Made by a program: the position numbers and the translations under genes. This document shows positions 1 through 8,140 of a stretch of DNA of 38,843 bases, in pieces (position 1 is the stretch's first letter; each line of letters starts with the position of its first letter). Source of the DNA: Streptacidiphilus carbonis (GTDB lineage Bacteria > Actinomycetota > Actinomycetes > Streptomycetales > Streptomycetaceae); assembly GCF_000787775.1 (NCBI RefSeq), contig NZ_BBPM01000066.1:1-38843 (forward strand), written 5' to 3'. Below the pieces are notes generated by a model. That model had not been told where the DNA came from. It saw nothing but the letters and a program-made list of their open reading frames with translations, and did no database searches.

Positions 1-767
1 CGATCGACCCCTCGGTCCAGCTGATGCTCTCCTCGGACCCCACGACCTACCTCAACCAGGCGTCCTCGCAGAGTCGCATCGCCAGCAGTCAGACCGCGAT
101 GCTCGCCGGCCTCAAGGCCGAGCAGGCGACCCTGGACCAGGAGAAGGCCGACGCCGAAGGCAAGCTGAAGCAGCTGGATGCGGCCGGCAAGCAGCTGGCG
201 GCCGCCAGGAACGCCATGCAGCAGAGACTGGATGCGGCCAAGGCCCAGCTGGATTCGCTGACCACCGCTCAGGCTGCCGCGCTCAAGGCCGCCCAGGACA
301 CGGCGGACGCCCAGGCCAATTCCATCGCCAGCGACAACGCCGGCCACGCCTCGAGTACCGGCGGTTCGAGCGGCAGCTCCAGCACCACCAACGGCGCGAG
401 CGGCCCCAACGCCCCCGGCAGCTCGATCGGCATGGCGGCGCTCGCTGCCGCCAAGACCCAGCAAGGCGACCCCTATCTGCGCGGGGGCACCGGACCGGAC
501 CGCTGGGACTGCTCGGGACTGACCCAGTGGGCCTTCGCCCAGGCGGGCGTGGCCATCGGCCGCACCACATACGACCAGGTCGACAAGGGCACCGCGATCA
601 GCCTCGCCGACATCAAAGTCGGAGACCTGGTCTTCTTCAACAACAACACCCACGTCGGCATCTACGCCGGTGACGGCCTGCTGTTCCACGCCCCGCACAC
701 CGGCACCGTGGTGAAGTTCGAGAAGATGTCCGAGATCGGCTCGATCTACGCCATCCGCCGCATCTGA
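1..767 (+). CDS. NlpC/P60 family cell-wall endopeptidase, 5'-truncated by the window edge
   Basis: The reading frame is open from base 3, and the first ATG at 24 is not preceded by a stop, so the true start lies upstream. The N-terminal part (about residues 10-95 of the visible protein) is an Ala/Gln/Lys-rich coiled coil. A Ser/Gly/Asn linker follows, then a C-terminal NlpC/P60 domain of about 110 residues. The catalytic Cys is visible in the motif RWDCSGLTQWAF and the His in NNTHVGIY; a further His lies in FHAPHTG. Family members are secreted hydrolases that cleave peptide stems of peptidoglycan, usually between D-Glu and meso-DAP. The coiled coil plus linker resembles RipA-like and SCO-type hydrolases acting in growth or division. 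The signal peptide cannot be seen. A strong hairpin follows the stop codon. Confidence 0.92.
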   Translation, partial: IDPSVQLMLSSDPTTYLNQASSQSRIASSQTAMLAGLKAEQATLDQEKADAEGKLKQLDAAGKQLAAARNAMQQRLDAAKAQLDSLTTAQAAALKAAQDTADAQANSIASDNAGHASSTGGSSGSSSTTNGASGPNAPGSSIGMAALAAAKTQQGDPYLRGGTGPDRWDCSGLTQWAFAQAGVAIGRTTYDQVDKGTAISLADIKVGDLVFFNNNTHVGIYAGDGLLFHAPHTGTVVKFEKMSEIGSIYAIRRI

Positions 768-784
768 TCCGCCCGTCGACTGTC

Positions 785-818
785 CCGGCTCCCACCCGGC
801 CTCCCGGGCGGGAGCCGG
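785..818 (+). terminator. Rho-independent-type hairpin after the NlpC/P60 gene
   Basis: Nine-base arms 785-793 and 810-818 are perfectly complementary. The loop contains a second CCCGG/CCGGG pairing, so the hairpin is nearly continuous. It lies 18 bases after the stop of the plus-strand gene. No U-tract follows, which is normal in actinomycetes. Confidence 0.7.
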
Positions 819-867
819 TCCTCGCCAGCAGCTGAGGTTGTTGCCGGCCGGGACGCCAAGCCGGGCA

Positions 868-899
868 CGCCCCGGCCCCGGTGTGGCGGGGCCGGGGCG
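868..899 (-). terminator. Hairpin terminator for the sigma-factor operon
   Basis: Thirteen-base perfect arms (868-880 and 887-899) made only of G and C flank a six-base loop. It lies 35 bases beyond the stop of the minus-strand gene ending at 935, so each of the two convergent transcripts has its own hairpin. Confidence 0.7.
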
Positions 900-934
900 C
901 AATGGGCACCGGGTTCAGGTGACTGGCCAGCGGT

Positions 935-1702
935 TCAGTGCTTCGTCTCCTGGGCCGCGAAGGGATCGGTGTAGGTCTGGGCCGGCAGGCAGGTGGGAAT
1001 GGTGCCGCGCAGCATTCCGATCTGGAAGTCCCGGTAGGTGTCGGCGGGAGAGGTCCTGGCGAGGGGGAAGTAGAGGTAGAGGGTGTCGTCGGCGGGGATC
1101 TTGTCAGGAGTGACCTTGAGGACGGTGGCCCTGCCCTCGTCGGCCACGTTCAGCCCAGCGTGCGTGCTATCGGAGGCGGGGGCGCCCGGCAGGCCCTGGA
1201 GGGCGGGACCGTTGTTGATCACGCTGATCCCGTTGTTGCAGGTGGGGTCGCCGGCGTAGACATGCGCGTGGGCGCCCACGCGGTCCAGATCGCGCTGGAG
1301 GCCGACGAGGTCGATCTCGTTCTTGGCATTGACTACGGTCAGCGTCACGGTGTGGTCGGTGCTGCTCTGCAGGGTGTACCCGGCTGCAGAGATGGTGACG
1401 GCCGTGACAGGGCCATGGGAGGCGTGGGGGGTGCCGGCGGCGGGGTGGCCGGCCGACGCGGCGATGGCGATGCCGGCGGCGGCCAAGCCCGCGGGGAGCG
1501 CGATCCGCAGCGCCAGGGTTCGGCGGGAGCGGGGACGCCGGGCGCGGATGCGGCGGTTGTGGTCGGCCACGGTGTTCATCAGGTGTTCCTTCAGCAGGAG
1601 GTGCCGACTAGGGGAGAGCTCCGGGTCGCCGGCGGCCGGCAGCAGCCGGGCCAGTTCCTCCCGCTCGGCCTGATCGCACCGGGACAGGGGGGTGGCGTTC
1701 AT
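935..1702 (-). CDS. Single-pass membrane protein, probable partner (anti-sigma-like) of the adjacent ECF sigma factor
   Basis: 255 aa. A cytoplasmic N-terminus of about 60 residues is rich in Arg/Glu. It is followed by an Arg-rich stop-transfer stretch, one hydrophobic segment (about residues 67-86) and a 165-residue extracytoplasmic domain that I do not recognise. The N-terminal segment has the gene order and topology of ECF anti-sigma factors and CU044_5270-type partners. It lacks the HxxxCxxC motif of zinc anti-sigma proteins, so any sigma-binding role is inferred from context. The start ATG overlaps the sigma stop codon by four bases (ATGA), indicating translational coupling. Function unproven. 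Confidence 0.75.
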   Translation of the reverse strand: MNATPLSRCDQAEREELARLLPAAGDPELSPSRHLLLKEHLMNTVADHNRRIRARRPRSRRTLALRIALPAGLAAAGIAIAASAGHPAAGTPHASHGPVTAVTISAAGYTLQSSTDHTVTLTVVNAKNEIDLVGLQRDLDRVGAHAHVYAGDPTCNNGISVINNGPALQGLPGAPASDSTHAGLNVADEGRATVLKVTPDKIPADDTLYLYFPLARTSPADTYRDFQIGMLRGTIPTCLPAQTYTDPFAAQETKH

Positions 1703-2346
1703 CGGTAGGTCTCCTTGAGCGTCGTGGCTGCGGATGCGCAGTCATCTGTTACCTGTCCGCGGGTCGGTCGGCGTTGCCCGCCCCCCTGGGCCCCGACTGT
1801 GTCGGCGAGTTGCTCACGGGTCAGCTCCCGCAACCGCTTCCGGGCGCGGGAGAGTCGGGACCGGATCGTGCCCACCGGCTTGCCCAGCGCCTCGGCGACA
1901 GCCTTGTGGTCCAACCCCTCCCACACGCACAGCGCGAAAACCTCCCGCTCGGCGGGACGCAGTTGCTGCAGTGCGGCTTTGGCAGCGGCGATCTGCGCGG
2001 CATCCGCGAGGCGGCCGGTGAGTTCGTCGACGAAGTCAGGTACTACCGCGAGTGGAGGCAGACGGGCGACGGCGTTGCCGTGGCGGCGGGCGGCGCGGCG
2101 GGTGTTGCGTAGGACGTTGGTGGCGATGCCCAGCAGCCAGGGCCGCAGGCTTCCGCCATCGAGTTCGACCCTGGACCGCAGCCGCCAAGCCTCCAGGAAG
2201 GTCAGCGAGACCACGTCCTCGGCGGTCGCCCAGTCACCGGATACCCGTACCGCGTACCGGTAGACGGCTCGGCCGTGTTCCTCGAAGATCTGTCCGAATG
2301 CCGCCGGATCCCCGGCGCGCACCCCGGCGCGTATCGAATTGTCCAT
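1699..2346 (-). CDS. RNA polymerase ECF-subfamily sigma factor
   Basis: 215 aa, typical length. Region 2 is visible at about residues 10-75, with AEDVVSLTFLEAWR as the core-binding and -10-recognition helix and RPWLLGIATNVLRN at its end. Region 4 is at about residues 125-180, with LRPAEREVFALCVWEGL and the helix-turn-helix VAEALGKPVGTIRSRLSRAR that reads the -35 element. A C-terminal tail of about 35 residues has no recognised domain. It is co-transcribed with the downstream membrane protein (4-base overlap). A Crp-like dyad lies 35 bases upstream of the ATG. It directs RNA polymerase to an unknown regulon, probably in response to an envelope signal relayed by the partner. Confidence 0.93.
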   Translation of the reverse strand: MDNSIRAGVRAGDPAAFGQIFEEHGRAVYRYAVRVSGDWATAEDVVSLTFLEAWRLRSRVELDGGSLRPWLLGIATNVLRNTRRAARRHGNAVARLPPLAVVPDFVDELTGRLADAAQIAAAKAALQQLRPAEREVFALCVWEGLDHKAVAEALGKPVGTIRSRLSRARKRLRELTREQLADTVGAQGGGQRRPTRGQVTDDCASAATTLKETYR

Positions 2347-2380
2347 ACCCAGCCCTGTCCGACCCCGCGTGAACGTTGCC

Positions 2381-2394
2381 GTGATTCACATCAC
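2381..2394. promoter_or_regulatory. Crp-like inverted repeat upstream of the ECF sigma gene
   Basis: The sequence reads GTGATTCACATCAC, a perfect GTGA-N6-TCAC dyad matching the core of CRP/FNR-family sites (TGTGA-N6-TCACA). It ends 35 bases before the sigma start, within the expected promoter region. Binding is a prediction from the consensus only. Confidence 0.4.
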
Positions 2395-2589
2395 ATGAGC
2401 ACCGTCAGGACTGTGCACCCACTGCCGTTCGAAGTCACCCTTCTCAACTTTCGCGGCCCCAGGATAAGGCAGGGCGGTCCAAGTCCGGCAACCCCGCCAG
2501 AATGGGGGAAGCATCGTTCGACCACAGTGCGCTCAGCCAAAGACAAGCGGGCGACCGCCTCAGCCAGCTCAGAACGTGTTGGCCATCTG

Positions 2590-4362
2590 TCAGACCGGCT
2601 CGCCTCTCAGGTCGGCTCCGCCCGGCCCGAGCGTGATCGCATAGCCCCCTGGAGACGGTTCGAAGCCGGCCCGGCTCGTCGCGGGGCGCAGGCGTCCGTT
2701 CTCGTCGACCGTGAACAGGAGGTCGTGCCCCTTCGCCGGCGGGGGCTGCCCGGGGTGAACCCGGATGGCCGCGCCGGCCCGGTGGCGACCGGCCAGGACA
2801 GCGCTCGACAGCCCCCGGGCGAACAGCACCTCGCCGTCCAGGAAGGGCGCGACCACGCCTCGGCCCTGTGCTCGTTCGGCAAGCCGGTAGACCTCGGGGC
2901 CGTCCTCACGTTGCAGCAGTACGGCGGCCAGCGCGTTGAAGTCGTCCTGGTTCGTCAGCAGCAGGACGCTGGTGATCCCTTCGAGCTCCGCCCCCTTTCC
3001 GGCCGCGGTGGCGAGCAGTTCACCCGGGGCCAGTTCGAGCCCAGCCGCCCTGATCCGGTCCCGCTGGTCCGGCTCCCCTGCCCACATCAAGACCTCCAGG
3101 CCGGCCTCCAGGAACGCGCGTCCGAGGGCGACGACCCAGGGATCGCCGCCCACCAGCAGCGGCCTTGAGCGAGTGGAGCCCGTCACCTGGAGACGGCGGG
3201 CGACCGGCACGGCGCTCAGCCCGTAGAGGAGCACCGTGGTGACGATCACGATGAAGGTCGCGGGAAGGATCTTCTCGGCTCCCCCGATGCCCTTGTCCAC
3301 GAGGCTGGCCGAGAAGGTGGCGGCGGTCGAGGCCGCGACGATGCCGCGCGGCGCCATCCAGCCGAGGAAGCAGCGCTCGCGCCGTTCGAGGTCGCTGCCG
3401 AACGTGGACAGCGCGGCGACCACGGGTCGGGCGACCAGGACCAGCACCGCAGTCAGCCCGAGGGCCGGCAGGACCACGTGGCGCAGGGACACCGGGGCGA
3501 CCGTCGCGGAGATCGACACGAAGAGCACTCCGATGATCAGCGACACCAGCGTCTCGAAGAACGGCCGTCGAACCGGCAGGTCGGCGAGCGTGGCCATGGC
3601 CACGCCCATGATGATGGCGGCGATCAGTCCGGCATCGTCGCGCAACACGTTGCACCCGGCTGCGATGCCGACCACTGCGGCCAGTTGCGTCGTCGTACCC
3701 AGGATCTCGCCCAGGCCGACACGAGACAGCAGCAGCCAGAGCACGCCGGCGCCGAGGACACCCCCGGCGATCCCGACGCCGGCGCTGCTGAGCACGTGCA
3801 GCGCGGCAGAGCCCGGGGAGACCCGATAGCCGGACTCGAGCGCGGCGAACACCAGCGCGCCGAGCACGCCGCCTACCGCGTCGATCAGGGACCCCTCCCA
3901 GAGCAGGATGCGGCGCAGTTCCCCGCCCGGCCGGACGAAGTTGAGCAGCGGCCCGACCACCGTGGGCCCGGAGACGATGAGGATCACCCCGAGCATTGCG
4001 GCGGACTGGGTCGAGATGTCCAGCAGTGGGGCGGCTGCAAGCGCGGCGATCGGCCAGGTCAGCAGGGTCCCGATCCAGATCAGGCGGACCACGGTGCGCC
4101 GGGCGTCGCCGGTCAGTCGGCGCAGGTCCAGTTCCAGCCCGGCGTCGTAGAGGATGATCGCCACCGCCAGGGAGACAAGTGGAGAGAACGCCGGGCCCAG
4201 CAGCTTGTCCGGGTGGACGTCGTCGGTGAGTGCACCGGCGGCGAAGCCCGCCGGAAGCAGCAGGATGATGCCCGGCAGGCGTAGCCGGCCTGCCAGAATC
4301 TGGGAGCCCACCGCGAGGACGACGATCAGAGCGGTACCCGCGAAGATCTGTTCAGAGGTCAT
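2590..4362 (-). CDS. Cation:proton antiporter, CPA family, with C-terminal TrkA-N-like domain
   Basis: About 590 aa from the ATG at 4362. The frame is open up to 4458, but the extension is polar and Arg/Ala-rich, whereas MTSEQIFAGTALIVV begins the first membrane helix directly. Twelve or so hydrophobic helices fill residues 1-395. These include the LPGIILLLPAGFAAG and YDAGLELDLR segments typical of Na+(K+)/H+ exchangers of the NhaP/KefB kind. A Rossmann-like nucleotide-binding region follows (RPLLVGGDPWVVALGRAF, then VLLLTNQDDFNALAA), as in TrkA-N gating domains. The last 70 residues form a small C-terminal domain. The protein should exchange a monovalent cation for protons across the membrane with nucleotide-dependent gating; the ion cannot be told from sequence. 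Monocistronic by layout. Confidence 0.9.
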   Translation of the reverse strand: MTSEQIFAGTALIVVLAVGSQILAGRLRLPGIILLLPAGFAAGALTDDVHPDKLLGPAFSPLVSLAVAIILYDAGLELDLRRLTGDARRTVVRLIWIGTLLTWPIAALAAAPLLDISTQSAAMLGVILIVSGPTVVGPLLNFVRPGGELRRILLWEGSLIDAVGGVLGALVFAALESGYRVSPGSAALHVLSSAGVGIAGGVLGAGVLWLLLSRVGLGEILGTTTQLAAVVGIAAGCNVLRDDAGLIAAIIMGVAMATLADLPVRRPFFETLVSLIIGVLFVSISATVAPVSLRHVVLPALGLTAVLVLVARPVVAALSTFGSDLERRERCFLGWMAPRGIVAASTAATFSASLVDKGIGGAEKILPATFIVIVTTVLLYGLSAVPVARRLQVTGSTRSRPLLVGGDPWVVALGRAFLEAGLEVLMWAGEPDQRDRIRAAGLELAPGELLATAAGKGAELEGITSVLLLTNQDDFNALAAVLLQREDGPEVYRLAERAQGRGVVAPFLDGEVLFARGLSSAVLAGRHRAGAAIRVHPGQPPPAKGHDLLFTVDENGRLRPATSRAGFEPSPGGYAITLGPGGADLRGEPV

Positions 4363-4839
4363 TCGCCCGCCCCGGGCGGCGTGCGATCCGGCCTCGGATC
4401 GTGCGGCGGCACCGGACGGAACAGGGAAGTGGGCTTCGCATCTTCCCAGCTTGGCCAACGAGGATCAGTTCAGCACGTGGGACGGCCATCCGAGTGCACG
4501 GCTGCGGGTCGCTGATGCGGTACGCCGGTGACAGTTCGTCACCCACGAGTTCACCACGATTCGAGTGCCTCCGGGGCAGGGCCCTGCCGGAGGCCGGCGA
4601 TCACGATCGCCACGTGCCGAGCCGGTCGGTCTCCCCGTCGCTGACGACGCCGCGCAGCGCGCGCACGGCGCTCGCGGCCGGCCCTGCAGGGGAGGTGCGA
4701 CGCCCGCGCCGGCAGGGGGGACAGCGCTCTCCCCAGCATCGGTCGGGGTCGCGCGCCTGGGAAGCGTCGGACCTAGGCTGGAAAGGACGCCGGTACCCGA
4801 AGTCTGGCGTGCACGGCTGCCCGGACGGAGGCGTGGCGC
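4363..4839. other. Intergenic region between divergent antiporter and phosphatase genes
   Basis: This 477-base stretch separates two divergent genes and must hold both promoters. Its open frames are Arg/Pro-rich antisense-type products with no family resemblance. I see no convincing small gene, repeat or strong hairpin. A GGAGG at 4827-4831 is the ribosome-binding site of the following gene. Confidence 0.5.
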
Positions 4840-7242
4840 GTGGAGACGGCGGAGGACAAGCAGGACGCACCCACAGCCGTGGTCGTGCTCGACCTGGACG
4901 GCCTGGTGACCGGCTGGAGCGAGGGCGGACGGCTGCTGCTGGGCTGGACACCGCAGGAAACCGTCGGGCGTCCCTGCGCCTCCCTGCTGGCCGAGCCTGT
5001 CCCCGGCTTCCCCGAGAGCTGTGAGGGACGCGTCGGCCTACGCCACCGGAACGGTTCCACCGTGGACACCGCGGTGACATCGCACCCACTGCACGGCGAC
5101 GGCGGCCAGGCGCTCGGGCGGGTTGTGACTGTGCAGCGCTGGGATCGCCGCCCGGTGATCGCCGACCGGGCTTTCGAGCAGTGCCCGTTCGCCTTGGGCG
5201 TCTACGACCCCGACCTGCGCTTTCTCTGGGTTAACGAGTCCGCCTGCCGGGTGATGGCGCACTCGGAGCAGCAGGTGCTCGGCGAGAAGTACCGCGAGCT
5301 GTTCCCCGAGCTCGACGACACCGCGTACACCAACCAGCTCTCCGAGGTCGCCCGGACAGGCGAACCGGCCCGACTGATCACGGTCTTCCGGCCGCTCGGC
5401 AGCAACTACGCCAACGCCTGGGCCACCAGCATGTGGCCCGTCCGGGACGAGCAGGGCACGATCCGCGCGGTCGCCAACTGGGGCTTCGACATGAGCGCCG
5501 AGTACTGGGCCCGGCAGCGGCTGCTGGTCCTCGGCGAGGCCAGCAAGGGCATCGGCCAGACCCTCGACGTTGCCGGTACCGCCGAGGAACTGGCGCGCGT
5601 CTCGGTGCCGGGTTTCGCCGACCGCGTCACTGTCGACCTCTTCGAGCAGGTGCTGCGCGGCGACGAGCCGCCCCTCTCGGCCGCGTTCACCGTCGACGGA
5701 ACCGTCACGCTGCGACGGGTCGGCCGGTACGGCGTGCGGGAGGGTGCCGACCGGCGTCCCGAGCCCGCATCGGTCCACTACTCGCCGAACTCGGTCGCGG
5801 TCCGCTGCATGGCCTCCGACACGTCGATGGTGCATCTTGCCGCCGAACCCGGCCCAGGCGGCGAGTGGGGCTTCGGGCCCGGTCTCGCCGCCGACCCGGC
5901 GCACTGGCCGCCGGGCAACCCGGTGATCGACGGGACGATCGCCGCGAAGGGGCTGACCGGCCGGATCACCGTGCCGCTCCGGGCGCGCGGCGCCCTGCTC
6001 GGGGTCGTCACGTTCGCCCGCAGCGAGCGGCCGGAGAGCTTCACCGCCGACGACCTGATCCTCGCCGAGGAGATGACCGCGAAGGCGGCCGTCGCCCTCG
6101 ACAACGCCCGCCGCTACACCCGCGAGCACACCACCGCCCTGACCCTGCAGCGCAGCCTGCTGCCGCAGCGGCTGCCGAGCCAGGAGGCGATCGAGGTGGC
6201 CTCCCGGTACCTGCCCGCCGACGCGGACGCGGGCGTGGGCGGCGACTGGTTCGATGTCATTCCGTTGTCCGGCGCCCGGGTCGCCCTGGTCGTCGGCGAC
6301 GTCGTCGGCCGCGGCCTGCACGCCTCGGCCAGCATGGGACGGCTGCGCACGGCGGTCCGCACCCTGGCCGACGTGGACCTGCCACCGGACGAGCTGCTGA
6401 CCCATCTGGACGACCTGGTCCTGCACGCCCCCGACGACCTCCACCCCGAGGGCCGCTTCGAGGCCACCGGCGAATCCGGCGCCACCTGCCTGTACGCGGT
6501 TTACGATCCGGTCTCCCGCCGCTGCGCACTCGCGAGCGCCGGCCACCCGCTTCCGCTGATCATCGCCCCGAACGGCACCGTCACCGCAGTGCCCGCCCAC
6601 GCGGGACCGCCGCTCGGAGTCGGCGGATTGCCCTTCGAGGCGGTAGAGCTCGAACTGCCGGAGGGCAGCCTGCTCGCCCTCTACACCGACGGCCTGCTGG
6701 AGAGCCGCGGGTGCGACGTCGACCGGACCAGCGAACTCGTCCAGATCCTCAGCGGACCGGCCACCTCGCTTGAGGCCCTCTGCGACACCGTGACCAACAC
6801 CCTCCTCCCCTCCCACCGGACCGACGACGCGGCCCTGCTGCTCGCCCGAACCCACGCGCTGGCTCCCGACCACGTCGCCGACTGGGACATCGAGCCCGAC
6901 GTCGCGCAGGTGCGGTACGCCCGAGCGGTCGCCATGGAACGGTTGGACGCGTGGGGCATGCAGGAGGCCGCGTTCGTCACCGAACTGGTCGTCAGCGAGC
7001 TGGTCACCAACGCCATCAAGTACGGCGAGCCGCCCATCAAACTGAGGCTGATCCGCGACAGGCAGCTGATCTGCGAGGTCTCCGACGCCAGGGACACCAG
7101 CCCGCACCTGCGCCGGGCGCGCGCCTTCGACGAGGGCGGCCGCGGCCTGCTGCTCGTCGCCCAGCTCACCCAGGGCTGGGGCACCCGGCACAGCACAAAC
7201 GGCAAGACCATCTGGTGCGCGCAGACCATCGGCCTGTCCTGA
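4840..7242 (+). CDS. PAS-PAS-GAF-SpoIIE/PP2C phosphatase with C-terminal HATPase (RsbU/RsbW-type signalling protein)
   Basis: 800 aa; the GTG start is set by GGAGG eight bases upstream. Domain order: PAS at about 12-97, second PAS at 108-225, GAF at 228-425, SpoIIE-type PP2C phosphatase at 455-670 and a GHKL ATPase at 680-800. Metal-binding acidic residues are visible in GGDWFDVIP (D469, D472), GDVVG (D487), YTDGLLE (D617) and DDAALL. The ATPase N-box is ELVTNAIKYG and its glycine box is DEGGRGLLLV. Such proteins dephosphorylate STAS anti-sigma antagonists, while the HATPase module can act as the kinase/anti-sigma side. Both activities therefore sit in one sensor polypeptide. No membrane helices, so cytosolic. 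A full-length paralogous reading frame lies at 33677-36098, broken by a frameshift. A STAS protein is at 16455. Confidence 0.95.
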   Translation: METAEDKQDAPTAVVVLDLDGLVTGWSEGGRLLLGWTPQETVGRPCASLLAEPVPGFPESCEGRVGLRHRNGSTVDTAVTSHPLHGDGGQALGRVVTVQRWDRRPVIADRAFEQCPFALGVYDPDLRFLWVNESACRVMAHSEQQVLGEKYRELFPELDDTAYTNQLSEVARTGEPARLITVFRPLGSNYANAWATSMWPVRDEQGTIRAVANWGFDMSAEYWARQRLLVLGEASKGIGQTLDVAGTAEELARVSVPGFADRVTVDLFEQVLRGDEPPLSAAFTVDGTVTLRRVGRYGVREGADRRPEPASVHYSPNSVAVRCMASDTSMVHLAAEPGPGGEWGFGPGLAADPAHWPPGNPVIDGTIAAKGLTGRITVPLRARGALLGVVTFARSERPESFTADDLILAEEMTAKAAVALDNARRYTREHTTALTLQRSLLPQRLPSQEAIEVASRYLPADADAGVGGDWFDVIPLSGARVALVVGDVVGRGLHASASMGRLRTAVRTLADVDLPPDELLTHLDDLVLHAPDDLHPEGRFEATGESGATCLYAVYDPVSRRCALASAGHPLPLIIAPNGTVTAVPAHAGPPLGVGGLPFEAVELELPEGSLLALYTDGLLESRGCDVDRTSELVQILSGPATSLEALCDTVTNTLLPSHRTDDAALLLARTHALAPDHVADWDIEPDVAQVRYARAVAMERLDAWGMQEAAFVTELVVSELVTNAIKYGEPPIKLRLIRDRQLICEVSDARDTSPHLRRARAFDEGGRGLLLVAQLTQGWGTRHSTNGKTIWCAQTIGLS

Positions 7243-7358
7243 CCGTCGCGCAAGCCGGGCCCACCGCCCCCGAGCCCTCCCGGAACACAGGCGGCCACGG
7301 CGTCCCCCGCTGAACCCCATCAGCACATCTGCCTGGTCGGGTGATGGGCGCCGGACGG

Positions 7359-7392
7359 GAAGAGGGCTCCCGCTTTCACGGAAGCCCTCTTC
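7359..7392. terminator. Bidirectional terminator hairpin between convergent genes
   Basis: Arms GAAGAGGGCT (7359-7368) and AGCCCTCTTC (7383-7392) are perfectly complementary. The hairpin is central between the phosphatase stop and the stop of the minus-strand secreted protein, so it can serve both. Confidence 0.8.
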
Positions 7393-7408
7393 TGTCACTC
7401 GGGGCAGA

Positions 7409-7831
7409 TCACTCGGGGTAGATGGGGCCGTAGGCGCCGGTGAGGTATTCCAGGCAGCTGTTGGTGTTGGGGCCTGCCTGGCCGTCGATGCCCTGCGAGC
7501 AGGGCGAGTCGGTCTGGAACTTCTTGACCCAGGACTCGGTCGCCGGCCCGAAGTTGCCGTCCACGGCCAGCGGGGCGCCACCGTAGTACGCGTTGATGCC
7601 CTTCTGCAGCAGCTTCACGCAGTAGTCGCCGTTGTCGCCGTAGGCCAGGTTGTGGTTGGGGACCAACTGCTGGAACAGCAGCGCGTTGTTCTTGTAGTAC
7701 ACCGTGGTGCAGCTGGTGGAGGAGTACGCGGCGGTGGTCGCCGCATCCGCGGTGGGTGCAACAGCGAGTCCGCTGCCGACGAGCCCGACCGAGGCGAGTC
7801 CGAGGGCGAGCCCCTTGCCGATGACCTTCAT
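7409..7831 (-). CDS. Secreted peptidoglycan-binding domain protein
   Basis: 140 aa from the ATG at 7831 (MKVIGKGLALGLASV), preceded by AAGGA about nine bases upstream. The frame is open further upstream, but that part is low-complexity and lacks a signal. Residues 1-32 form a Sec signal peptide ending near TADA. The mature part carries a PG_binding_1-like fold: DNGDYCVKLLQKGIN, then PLAVDGNFGPATESWVKKFQ, then GIDGQAGPNTNSCLEYL. Four or more Cys in the mature protein probably form disulfides. No catalytic domain is attached, so it is a stand-alone wall-binding protein. The same GIDGNFGPLTE-type module appears on the outside of the regulator encoded at 9079-9894, suggesting a shared cell-wall theme. 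Confidence 0.88.
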   Translation of the reverse strand: MKVIGKGLALGLASVGLVGSGLAVAPTADAATTAAYSSTSCTTVYYKNNALLFQQLVPNHNLAYGDNGDYCVKLLQKGINAYYGGAPLAVDGNFGPATESWVKKFQTDSPCSQGIDGQAGPNTNSCLEYLTGAYGPIYPE

Positions 7832-8140
7832 GAGCGTGGGTTCCTTCTGTGCGTGGGTTGCTGAGGCACGGTGCCGTCGACGGCCGTGAGGATCCGGGCC
7901 GCCGGGGTCGTGCGGTTCCGATCCTGGCGGCGGCGGCGGTCGGCCCACCACACCCGACCGCCGATTGACGAGATTGCGAGGGCATCCAGGCTCTGACCTG
8001 CGCTTCTCTCGGCCCGGGTGACGGTGGAACGGGTCATGGCCGGGGAACGCGGAGATCTCCGGCGCAGTGGCGCGTTGATGGAGGTCCACGTCTCTGACAT
8101 GCGGAAACACGCCCCCATGACGGTGGGACGGGTCAGCGGG

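Noticed and set aside
4363-4458. 32-residue N-terminal extension of the antiporter
   Set aside because: Polar, Arg/Ala-rich and without a ribosome-binding site. The first membrane helix starts directly after the ATG at 4362.
5038-7581. 847-codon open frame on the minus strand
   Set aside because: It is the exact antisense of the PAS-GAF-SpoIIE-HATPase gene. Its Gly/Arg/Val-rich composition is the usual high-GC shadow and no domain is visible.
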